A DNA stretch of 50,896 nucleotides. Source: an uncultured Lachnospiraceae bacterium (GTDB lineage: Bacteria; Bacillota; Clostridia; Lachnospirales; Lachnospiraceae). The position numbers were made by a program, and so were the translations under genes. Shown here one piece after another: positions 40,079 to 47,326 of this stretch. The notes beneath the pieces are model-generated. The model was not told the origin of the DNA and made no database searches. It was given only the letters and a program-made list of their open reading frames with translations. Position 1 is the first letter of the stretch; each line of letters begins with the position of its first letter. The stretch is taken from the NCBI GenBank assembly GCA_902780385.1, contig CACZFF010000029.1:1-50896 (forward strand), written 5' to 3'.

Positions 40079-41234
40079 GTATTGGAAGTATTTGAGGTTT
40101 ATCATTATTCCGCTGGTGCTGATGATCGTGTCGGGGCTGTTTTTTGCCTTGCTGGACCGGATTTCTAACGGCATATTGGCAGAATGGTTTGAAAGAATGT
40201 TTATGTTTGAGTATCAGGATACCGCCAGTGACGGTGCGACGATCATCATCCGTCAGATTGACTGGGAGAACCTGAAGTGGTATGTGGTTACCTTGTCGAT
40301 CTTTGTGATCATGGTCATCTCCTGGGTGATGATCGTCGCGGCAGATGTACTTTGTCTGCGGGAGCGCAGAAAGCATTCCCGTACCGCGGCGGAGTATCTG
40401 CGGCGATATCTTGTCGAGGAAAACGCGGTGCCGGCAGAAACGGTGCCGGAAGACTCGGAGATCTTTGCGGGGATTAACGAGGCCAGACTGAAGATCAGTG
40501 AGCAGAAAGTGCAGCTTCTCCGGGAAGCACAACGGAAGAATGACCTGATCACCTACCTGGCACACGATTTGAAAACACCGCTCACGAGTGTGCTGGGATA
40601 CCTGACGCTTTTAAACGATGAACCCGAAATGGGTGTCCGGCAGCGGGCGAGATTCACCGGGATTGCACTGAGAAAAGCACAGAGGCTGGAAGATCTGCTG
40701 GATGAAATATTTGAGATCACGCGTTTTGACATCGCAAATATCGAACTCCAGAAGGAAGAGGTCAATCTTTCGGCAATGCTTGAACAGATTATCTCTGAAT
40801 TTGAACCTCTCCTGACAGAGAAAAACCTCATCATACAGTCCGAGATCGAGAAAAAGCTGTCTCTTAATTGTGATGTAGATAAAACAGAACGAATCATTGA
40901 CAACATCATTCGAAACGCGGTCAGCTACAGCTTTGAAAACTCAGTCATCCACATCTCCCTTAAGGAGGAAGACACAAGCGCGGTCTTTTGTTTTGAAAAC
41001 CGTGGAAAGACGATACCGCAGGAAAAACTGGAAAGAATTTTTGACCGCTTTTACCGGGCGGACCAGTCCCGGAGTTCTTCAAGCGGCGGCAGCGGACTCG
41101 GACTGGCCATTGCAAGATTGTTGGCACAGGCTCACGGGGGCAGTATTACCGCGGAGAGCTATGAGAATACTATTCTGTTTACCCTGACAATGCCGGAGTG
41201 CCGCAAAGAAAAGCCGAAGCCGGCTTCCGTGTAA
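40068..41234 (+). CDS. vanS: VanS-type sensor histidine kinase
   Basis: A 388-residue membrane kinase. A TTG start at 40068 lies inside the vanR end, as in known vanRS pairs. Two membrane segments (FIIIPLVLMIVSGLFFALL; YVVTLSIFVIMVISWVMIVA) flank a short external loop. The phosphorylated His166 is in LAHDLKTPLTSVLGY; N box NIIRNAVSYSF; F box ERIFDRFYRADQSRSSSSGG; G box SGLGLAIARLLAQAHGG. It should phosphorylate the VanR protein in response to a cell-wall signal. Because no resistance ligase is present, the pair probably controls only vanY or remote genes. Confidence 0.93.
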   Translation: MIRKYWKYLRFIIIPLVLMIVSGLFFALLDRISNGILAEWFERMFMFEYQDTASDGATIIIRQIDWENLKWYVVTLSIFVIMVISWVMIVAADVLCLRERRKHSRTAAEYLRRYLVEENAVPAETVPEDSEIFAGINEARLKISEQKVQLLREAQRKNDLITYLAHDLKTPLTSVLGYLTLLNDEPEMGVRQRARFTGIALRKAQRLEDLLDEIFEITRFDIANIELQKEEVNLSAMLEQIISEFEPLLTEKNLIIQSEIEKKLSLNCDVDKTERIIDNIIRNAVSYSFENSVIHISLKEEDTSAVFCFENRGKTIPQEKLERIFDRFYRADQSRSSSSGGSGLGLAIARLLAQAHGGSITAESYENTILFTLTMPECRKEKPKPASV

Positions 41235-41316
41235 ATTTGTAAGAAATACAGAAGAAAAACTGAAAACACACAGCCTCCTGCCACGCTACGATAGCAGCAG
41301 AACAGGAGGTGTTTTT

Positions 41317-42033
41317 ATGAGAAGATTTTTAACTTTGCGTTTGATCCTTATTTTTGCTGCCGGAATCGTTCTTGCTTTCGGGATCGCCCTTTCTGCCAGG
41401 ATCGCCCTTTCTGCCGGGATCGTGCCGGACATGGCTTTTCCGGATATTTCATTTTACTCTGCTCCCGCTCAAGAAGCTGTCTATGAACCGGAGAAATGGA
41501 ACCTGATCCTTGTGAACAGTGATCACTGCATTCCTGATAATTATTATGTGGAATTGATCAGGCTCGAGAATGGCGGCACCGAAGTGGACATGAGGATTCT
41601 TCCCGATCTTCAGAATATGTTTGACGATATGCGGCAGCAGGGACTGGATCCAGTGGTCGGCGAGGGCTACAGGACCAACAGGGAGCAGAAAAAGATGTTA
41701 TGGAACAAAAGATTTGAATTACTGCGGCAGGGTTATTCCTGTCATGAGGCAGCGGCCATGGCAAAAGAATGGGTTGCAGAACCCGGGACGAGCGAACATG
41801 AACTGGGGCTTGCCGTCGATATTAATTCTATAAGCGGAGAGCAGGAATTTGATATATATCGCTGGCTGGCCGATAATGCGCACAGGTATGGTTTTATACT
41901 GCGATATCCGGAAGGAAAAGAGGCGATTACAGGAATTGCTTATGAACCGTGGCATTATCGGTATGTCGGAAAAGCGACTGCAGAAGAAATCTATGATACG
42001 GGGCTGACACTTGAAGAATATCTCGTTCCTTGA
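41317..42033 (+). CDS. vanY: VanY-type D-alanyl-D-alanine carboxypeptidase (M15B)
   Basis: A 238-residue zinc carboxypeptidase anchored by one N-terminal hydrophobic segment. Zinc and catalytic residues: His161 and Asp168 in SEHELGLAVDI, Glu210 and His213 in EPWHYRYVG; GEGYRTNREQKKML is the upstream VanY/DdcY signature. It removes the terminal D-Ala of peptidoglycan stems outside the membrane. AACAGGAGG precedes the start, 82 bases after vanS, so it is probably part of the vanRS operon. Without VanA/VanG-type ligase it should not give glycopeptide resistance alone. Confidence 0.94.
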   Translation: MRRFLTLRLILIFAAGIVLAFGIALSARIALSAGIVPDMAFPDISFYSAPAQEAVYEPEKWNLILVNSDHCIPDNYYVELIRLENGGTEVDMRILPDLQNMFDDMRQQGLDPVVGEGYRTNREQKKMLWNKRFELLRQGYSCHEAAAMAKEWVAEPGTSEHELGLAVDINSISGEQEFDIYRWLADNAHRYGFILRYPEGKEAITGIAYEPWHYRYVGKATAEEIYDTGLTLEEYLVP

Positions 42034-42174
42034 AGGATATGACCTCGCTGACATTAGACGTAAATGAAGGAATGGACAGTATTCAAAGCTTTTGGATTGA
42101 TAATATAATTTTTGGTGAATTGGTTTTTTTATATATTTGTCGAAAATTATAAAGACGGAGATTGGCATGATAAC

Positions 42175-42958
42175 ATGATAATAAGTAGGGAGAAGGAACA
42201 AAAGAAGCTCAGAGATTTGTACGAAAGCGGGCGGGCAGAGTTCGTTGCCGTATACGGGCGAAGAGGAGTTGGAAAAACTTTTCTTATTGATGAAGTCAAT
42301 TGTAATTGCATTGAACTCGAAAAACAGGGGACTAACGAGAAAAGAACTGTTGGACAAAACCGGTATCACGGACAGCGGTTCGCTGAGTAAACAGCTCAAA
42401 GCGCTGGAATCAGGAGCGTTTATCATTAAGTATGACTCTTTCGGGAATGGAAAAAGAGACAGTTATTACAAGTTATCTGATCCGTTTTGTATTTTTTATC
42501 TAAGATTTGTCAGTGACAGTTCTCCAAGAAAAAAGAAAGAGTGGGTAAATATTGCAGATTCACAATCTGTCGTGAGCTGGAATGGCCTGGCGTTTGAAAA
42601 TCTTTGTTTTAACCATATAAAGCAGATCAAAGCCGCTCTTGGTATCAGTGGAGTCAGCACCGAAGAGTCATTGTGGTCCAAAAAGGGAACAGATGATGCT
42701 GAAGGAGCCCAGATCGACCTCATAATTGAAAGAAAAGATAATGTTGTAAATATGTGTGAAATTAAGTTCTACAATGATGAGTATACTGCTAAAAAAGAAT
42801 GCCATTTTGCACTTGTACGAAGAGAACGTCTTCTTCGCGAAACTCTATCGAAGAAGATTTCGATTTACAATACATTGATTACAACATTCGGGTTGAGACA
42901 TGTGGAGTATTATGGCGATTTCGTCAACACTATTACATTGGATGAATTGTTTCAATAA
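42175..42958 (+). pseudogene. archaeal-type ATPase with DUF234 nuclease-like domain, internally deleted
   Basis: From 42175 the frame reads MIISREKEQKKLRDLYESGR and the P-loop AVYGRRGVGKTFLIDE, the start of ATPases of the archaeal_ATPase/DUF234 group. After about 42290 the homology continues in another frame, with the winged helix NRGLTRKELLDKTGITDSG, then YKLSDPFCIFYLRFV and the C-terminal nuclease-like domain (AQIDLIIERKDNVVNMCEIK). About 200-250 residues holding Walker B and the sensor region are missing. The C-terminal part (42245-42958) could be translated alone, but no ribosome binding site supports it. Confidence 0.82.
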
Positions 42959-43091
42959 GTGGCAGCACAGGAATACGGGACGGTATTCGGACACTTCACT
43001 GAAAAAGTGTAGGAAATTATGAGAAGATACAAGAGGTTATAAAAAGGTGATAAAAATACTGTTTGTCTGCCACGGCAGGGTATTCCTTTTT

Positions 43092-43115
43092 GCCTGAACC
43101 CCTTGTATTTACTGG
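43092..43115. repeat. 24-nt dispersed repeat, copy 2
   Basis: GCCTGAACCCCTT then GTATTTACTGG, matching 29097-29120. It is followed by an imperfect TTTGGGACACTTTTGGGACA repeat (43140-43159). Confidence 0.7.
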
Positions 43116-43169
43116 ACTTCCGGGGAATCCGGACAGGAATTTGGGACACTTTTGGGACAATTGAAGATC

Positions 43170-43228
43170 GTGATATAGCTCAGAACAGCCGGTACCGGCT
43201 CCTGATGAAGGAGCTTGCACCGGCTGTT
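43170..43228. terminator. hairpin with GTGATATAGCTCAG box between convergent genes
   Basis: GTGATATAGCTCAG (43170-43183), AACAGCCGGT (43184-43193) pairing with ACCGGCTGTT (43219-43228), then TTCTGTT. It ends the ATPase pseudogene and, on the other strand, the AraC gene. Confidence 0.8.
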
Positions 43229-43254
43229 TTCTGTTCGGCTGGAAAAGAATGGTT

Positions 43255-44106
43255 TTAGTGATGAGTTGTATCCACGCCCTGGCTTTGAGACGGAAGAACA
43301 GGTCCGTCCGGATCAGCTGTCCTTACCCGATGCTGATTTCTCCAGGTGCGGGGTGAACATCCTTCTGCGTTGGTAAAGAGCTTGATGAACCCTTTAAAGG
43401 AAAAACCTGTTTTTTCAGCGATTTCAGTTATGGACCATTCAGTGCGGATGAGAAGATTTTTTGCATAATCAAGTTTCTTGCGGTTTGCGTATTCGACAGG
43501 GGAGTATCCCGTGTCCCTTTTGAACCTGCGCGAAAAATGAAAGCTGCTCAGAGACACAGCATCCGCAAGTTCTTCCAGCGTGATGCGCTGATCGATATGG
43601 TCATTGATATATCCTGTGATCACATCTATGTACGATGCAGCTGCTGCATCTGTTCCTGTTCCGCTGTGGAGATAGCGGAATATTTCATATACCCGGAGTG
43701 ATTCGTCGAACTCCGTCTCCGTCTTTCCCTCATCGTAAAACTGCAAAGTCTTTTTTAAAAATTCTCCGAGTGCGGCTGCGCGCTGCTTTTCTACAAGCGG
43801 TCCCTGATGAGCCAGGATATGCTGGCATATTTCATGTGCATTGGATCCTTCGAAATGCAGGTAGTAAAACTCCAGGCCGTCCATGTCGGAATAATAATAG
43901 TGAGGCTCCCGGCAGTCCACAAGCATAGCGTCCCCTGCCAGAAGCCGGTAGGAGCCGCCTCTGTAGTCTACACGCAGGCAGCCTGCCCGGACACAGAGGA
44001 TAAGGAACGGAGAAAAATAATCCCTTCGGATCGAATAGGCATGTGTGCAGTAGTAGTGCCCGATCTGCGTGATATAAAAGTACAGCTTTTCTGCAGTCGG
44101 ACGCAT
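43255..44106 (-). CDS. AraC family transcriptional regulator
   Basis: A 283-residue regulator: an N-terminal cupin-like effector domain (YRLLAGDAMLVDCREPHYYY, LEFYYLHFEGSNAHEI) and a C-terminal double helix-turn-helix (ITLEELADAVSLSSFHFSRR, then SITEIAEKTGFSFKGFIKLF). Start is placed at 44106 (MRPTAEKLYFYITQIG) because the sequence beyond it on the opposite strand is coding DNA of another gene (Gfo/Idh remnant). The open frame continues to 44592 only as a shadow. Thus a deletion junction abuts the start codon, the native promoter is probably lost, and a few N-terminal residues may be missing. It likely once regulated sugar genes. Confidence 0.85.
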   Translation of the reverse strand: MRPTAEKLYFYITQIGHYYCTHAYSIRRDYFSPFLILCVRAGCLRVDYRGGSYRLLAGDAMLVDCREPHYYYSDMDGLEFYYLHFEGSNAHEICQHILAHQGPLVEKQRAAALGEFLKKTLQFYDEGKTETEFDESLRVYEIFRYLHSGTGTDAAAASYIDVITGYINDHIDQRITLEELADAVSLSSFHFSRRFKRDTGYSPVEYANRKKLDYAKNLLIRTEWSITEIAEKTGFSFKGFIKLFTNAEGCSPRTWRNQHRVRTADPDGPVLPSQSQGVDTTHH

Positions 44107-44502
44107 GTGGACATCCGCTGTCAACGCAGGTGATATGACCTCCCAGCATATCCGCATCGTCGGCTCCAAGGCTTCCCTGGAGTGGAACGATTCCACGGCA
44201 GACAGACTGATCTTCGAGGAGAAGGGAAACCCCAGCAGGTCCTGACCAGAGGAATGGATTATCTCGATGACCTTGCAAAAGAAGATGAGCGTCTGGGCGC
44301 ACTCCACTTCGAAGGTCTCCCGGAGTCCTGGGCAAACGTCTGTACCCGCTTTGCCATCGTCATGGATGCCAAAGACAGGGGAGATGAAGAGACCGTGAAG
44401 AACACGATCTATCCCGATATCGATGCGGGCATCGACGGGATCCGCTGGATCAACGCCTGTGCAGATTCGGCCGATAATGGCTCCGTCTGGACAAAGTTCT
44501 GA
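44105..44502 (+). pseudogene. C-terminal remnant of a Gfo/Idh/MocA oxidoreductase
   Basis: From 44105 the frame reads MWTSAVNAGDMTSQHIRIVG and SKASLEWNDSTADRLIF, typical of the C-terminal sheet domain of Gfo/Idh/MocA dehydrogenases. Near 44217 a one-base deletion shifts the frame, which then continues GKPQQVLTRGMDYLDDLAKE, FAIVMDAKDRGDEETVKNTI, DAGIDGIRWINACADSADNG and SVWTKF to a stop at 44502. The NAD-binding Rossmann half is absent. The remnant is back to back with the AraC gene, so both were probably one sugar-catabolic locus before deletion. Confidence 0.72.
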
Positions 44503-44541
44503 CCCTTCAATAACAAAGATCAGACTGCTGATTCTATAAAG

Positions 44542-44599
44542 CAAACCGGTGCTGTCTCCATGATTGGAATGGTCTCCAGGACGGAGGTGCACCGGTTTG
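44542..44599 (+). terminator. terminator hairpin after Gfo/Idh remnant
   Basis: CAAACCGGTGC (44542-44552) pairs with GCACCGGTTTG (44589-44599), then TTTTG. Confidence 0.75.
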
Positions 44600-44610
44600 T
44601 TTTGCGGCGG

Positions 44611-44640
44611 CCCTTCACCTGCGGGTGGAGGGCTGTTTTT
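44611..44640 (+). terminator. terminator of the CTTCACC/GGTGGAGG type
   Basis: CCCTTCACC, loop TGCG, GGTGGAGGG (44624-44632), then CTGTTTTT. The 60 bases after it also resemble those after the hairpin at 39171, so a longer block was duplicated. Confidence 0.75.
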
Positions 44641-44710
44641 CTATTTGATGTCAGGGAGAGTATTGTTTTATGCTGGAGCATTCAACAGACTCTCTTAAGT
44701 GAGCAGGATA

Positions 44711-45577
44711 TCATTGGCCGGCAAGAGTTTCCGTTATGGATTGGAAGAACTCTTTGCTCCACATATCCAACGAAGCCGGATTTCGAATAAAAGGAAGAAC
44801 ATCACCTTTTGCCTGTGCGTAATCTATTTGTTCAAAACGTCGGAACAGAATCTGTTTGATTTCATCCAGTGACATGTCATTTCCCGCCCCTTCAAACCCG
44901 GAATCCACCAGTCTTGCATTCAGATGTTTCAGATTTACAGGAGTCTGACGGGCAAGATAAAAAACATAATCATACAAGTCTCGCCCTTTAACACGATTCT
45001 TCCATGCTCTGCAGATAACGGCATGCATTTTACCGGCAAACAAAGATGGCATATCATACAGGTTTATTTCATATGGTATAGGAAGCAACCTGAACTGCCG
45101 CTTAAATCCCGCATATGGAGGGGGTGTTGTATCCACTTCAAATTTGACTTTGATCAGTTCAGAACCTACGATTGTCTTTGCGAGCCGTTCATCCGCATAA
45201 CAGAGCAGGATATGCTCTCTTGTATTGCCTTTCACAAAAGCTGACAGTACATCGGAATCTTTGGCCTTCGCTTTGGATTCTGCTTTGAAGCGGAATCCAT
45301 ATGTCAGCAGTTCCTTTTCCAGAGCAGGAAGATAACCATCTAAACGAAAGTTGGAGTCCGGAGTCATGAGAGAGAAATCCAGATCCTCCGAAAACCGATC
45401 AAGACCGTAAAAGATTCGAAGCGCAGTTCCACCGTAAAAAGCCGCAGTCTGAAAAAAACCGGCGCGGGATAGTCCGCACAGAATAATCTCCTGAACCACT
45501 TCTTTGATGCTGTTCTTCTTGTCAGTCAGTGTTGCAGATTCATGCTGAGACAGCATTTGATTTATAATATTATCCAT
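44711..45577 (-). CDS. abiEii: AbiEii-type nucleotidyltransferase toxin
   Basis: A 288-residue nucleotidyltransferase of the AbiEii/AbiGii family, toxin of the AbiE phage-defence toxin-antitoxin system. The signature FYGGTALRIFYGLDRFSEDL with DFSL (residues about 47-71) includes the catalytic Gly and Asp residues; later VKFEVDTTPPPYAG and AGKMHAVICRAWKNRVKGRD, then LYDYVFYL, are the typical KGRDLYD region. Length is as expected. The start overlaps the end of the antitoxin gene by eight bases. AbiEii proteins transfer nucleotides, in studied members to tRNA 3' ends. All motifs are intact, so it should be functional. Confidence 0.94.
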   Translation of the reverse strand: MDNIINQMLSQHESATLTDKKNSIKEVVQEIILCGLSRAGFFQTAAFYGGTALRIFYGLDRFSEDLDFSLMTPDSNFRLDGYLPALEKELLTYGFRFKAESKAKAKDSDVLSAFVKGNTREHILLCYADERLAKTIVGSELIKVKFEVDTTPPPYAGFKRQFRLLPIPYEINLYDMPSLFAGKMHAVICRAWKNRVKGRDLYDYVFYLARQTPVNLKHLNARLVDSGFEGAGNDMSLDEIKQILFRRFEQIDYAQAKGDVLPFIRNPASLDMWSKEFFQSITETLAGQ

Positions 45578-46163
45578 GTCGTTTGATCTCCTTTAACAAG
45601 GATATCAGCAGTTTGTGATTTGCTGTATGATATAGCCCTGCGAGTGCCATCATCTCATAAACGTCGATGTTACGGAAGGCTTCTTTGTCAATCCGAAGAT
45701 CATCAAACAGGAGCTGGCGGAGCTCCTTCCTGTTTGCGCATGGGGAACAGGTATATAGATAATCGCAGACAGCCTTTTCCGCAGACGAAATGACAAAGCC
45801 ATATCCATTTTCTTCGTACAGCCTGGTGCCGTAAGGAAATGCAGGTGTAGGTATATCCCGGTATGTGAATACTCCAAACGGTGTGGAATATTGCTTTTTC
45901 CTTTTCTTTCCGCAAGTTGCGGACGTGAAAGCATATACGGCTTCGGGGATCAACCCGTGCCATGCAAGCGCGAACTCAAAAGAGAGATATGACGGACCGT
46001 AAATGATTCCTGCCAGATAATGGCCGGGGATGGAACGGTCGGTTTCGTATAGACCTTTAATGATTGGAACCAGGTCACCGCTTTTGACCATCCGGGCAAT
46101 CTTTGCCGCAGGATTAGCGTAAGTATTGTATTGTTGAATAAGCATTGAAGTTGTTTTTATCAT
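45570..46163 (-). CDS. abiEi: AbiEi-type antitoxin
   Basis: A 197-residue antitoxin and repressor. Start at 46163 (MIKTTSMLIQQYNTYANPAA) follows GGTGGTG; the frame reaches 46211 without a site. The N-terminal 60 residues are a winged helix (AKIARMVKSGDLVPIIKGLY), followed by the AbiEi C-terminal domain: IYGPSYLSFEFALAWHGLIP, EAVYAFTSAT, GVFTYRDIP, and EKAVCDYLY. It neutralises the AbiEii enzyme without direct binding in studied cases and represses its own promoter, which should lie in 46165-46235. Confidence 0.93.
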   Translation of the reverse strand: MIKTTSMLIQQYNTYANPAAKIARMVKSGDLVPIIKGLYETDRSIPGHYLAGIIYGPSYLSFEFALAWHGLIPEAVYAFTSATCGKKRKKQYSTPFGVFTYRDIPTPAFPYGTRLYEENGYGFVISSAEKAVCDYLYTCSPCANRKELRQLLFDDLRIDKEAFRNIDVYEMMALAGLYHTANHKLLISLLKEIKRHG

Positions 46164-46232
46164 ATAATCACCACCAACTGCAATAATAATGCATTTTATG
46201 GTGAAAAACAATGGATAATTAATGTTTTTTAA

Positions 46233-46412
46233 AAACCGGTAGAGGGCGATTTCGAATCTGCGGAGTGTTATCTTTCCCGCTATGTATGGAAGAAAATTGA
46301 AGGCTTCTCAAGCGAACGCGTTGCTCAGCTTCAGGAATACCTCGAGTCAGTGGGGCATATCATAATAAGACTTGCCAGGGAAGGAGGCTTTGAGCATGCC
46401 GCGAATTTTTAA
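46233..46412 (+). pseudogene. 3' remnant of an unknown gene upstream of DUF4160
   Basis: An open frame without start codon reads GDFESAECYLSRYVWKKIEG, then ERVAQLQEYLESVGHIIIRL and REGGFEHAANF, stopping at 46412. The coding look and the overlap of its end with the DUF4160 start (and with that gene's AAGGAGG) suggest a truncated upstream partner gene of the DUF4160 operon. Family not recognised. Confidence 0.5.
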
Positions 46413-46737
46413 AATCGGTGGGTATCTCCTGTACTTTTGGTCTAACGAAAACTCCCCTCTTGAACCAGTGCATGTTCATGTAAGTAAAGGAATTCCTTCC
46501 GAAGGTACTGCAAAAATCTGGATAACCAGAAGCGGGAGATGTTTATTGTGTAATAATAACTCTCATATCTCGCAAGCTTGTGAACTGGCAGAAAAACTGA
46601 ATGTCAGAAATCTCTTGCTCTACCATACGGAAGATAAGAATCTGGCTGAGAGAAATAGACTTTATCTTGAGGAGGGCTCACAGTACTATCACGGGAACCT
46701 GTTTGTCCAGGATGATCTGGATTCGATATCGCTGTGA
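46396..46737 (+). CDS. DUF4160 domain protein
   Basis: A 113-residue protein. Start at 46396 (MPRIFKIGGYLLYFWSNENS) has AAGGAGG (46381-46386). The opening matches DUF4160, with the typical EPVHVHVSKG after it; AKIWITRSG and the final helix follow. DUF4160 proteins often accompany DUF2442 proteins in toxin-antitoxin-like pairs; here the neighbour is only a remnant. The C-terminus (SQYYHGNLFVQDDLDSISL) is not typical and its gene end overlaps the minus-strand rloB frame, so a junction may have replaced the original 3' end. Confidence 0.72.
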   Translation: MPRIFKIGGYLLYFWSNENSPLEPVHVHVSKGIPSEGTAKIWITRSGRCLLCNNNSHISQACELAEKLNVRNLLLYHTEDKNLAERNRLYLEEGSQYYHGNLFVQDDLDSISL

Positions 46738-47324
46738 ATCGCGGCAAAATCGGGCAAAACAGGTCTGTTAGAAAGGACTGATTTCTTGCCTTCAGGCATT
46801 CGCTAAGCTTTGGCCAGTATTCATCCCGATGAAGGTCTGATTGCAGGAACATGAAATGTAGTAGGAACCATAGCTCGATGCACTGGTTCGACCATATGGG
46901 ATGATATCTGGTTTCCTCTGTGCCTTCTGCCTCACAAAGTTCAACAGTATGGTCAAAGTTCTCTGCTGGAAAGTCATCTTTATCAAATACCAGCCAGACA
47001 TGCTTATAAACATTGTTGCTGCGTGCTACGTCTTTCACAGCCCGGTTGAACAGGTTTACAGTGTTGTCGCCCTTTCCTGAGATATCCAGATGAATACGAT
47101 CTCGATACTTGGCATCGATCGTTTCTTTTATTCTCTCAACATATTTTGGCTCGGTTTTTGGTCTCCGCTCCGCTTCGGTCGGCTCAGAACCGATGTCCCC
47201 CGGACATCGTGAGCCCTTCGGAAACGATCAGATGATATTCCGGAGAAATCATTTGCCGGGAATCACGACGGGGTTTCATCCAGGACTTGCCCATGTCGGA
47301 TTTTTTAAGAGGTTTACGGCTCAT
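46604..47324 (-). pseudogene. rloB: rloB / AbiLii-like, interrupted by a palindromic insertion and truncated
   Basis: The start MSRKPLKKSDMGKSWMKPRR (47324, behind GGGAGG) leads to QMISPEYHLIVSEG, then meets a stop inside a palindromic stretch (47160-47215). After it another frame continues TEPKYVERIKETIDAKYRDR, LDISGKGDNTVNLFNRAV, VWLVFDKDDFPAENF and YHPIWSNQCIELWFLLHF, the RloB (Toprim-like) signature with VFDKDD. The C-terminus is lost near 46780, where the frame turns into antisense of the DUF4160 gene. RloB proteins pair with an upstream ATPase as in AbiL; here only the ATPase is intact. Confidence 0.82.
47158..47215. repeat. palindromic miniature insertion in rloB
   Basis: On the plus strand: GGCTCA (47181-47186), CGATGTCC (47191-47198), loop CCC, GGACATCG (47202-47209), TGAGCC (47210-47215), flanked on the left by a CCGCTCCGCTTCGG stretch. 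Removing about 55-60 bases restores continuity between VSEG and KTEP of the rloB product. Confidence 0.65.
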
Positions 47325-47326
47325 CG

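Noticed and set aside
39380-42033. Glycopeptide resistance operon
   Set aside because: Only vanR, vanS and vanY are present; no ligase, VanH, VanX, VanT or VanXY gene exists in the window.
44107-44592. N-terminal extension of the AraC regulator (frame open to 44592)
   Set aside because: The opposite strand carries clear Gfo/Idh coding homology, so the extension is a shadow.
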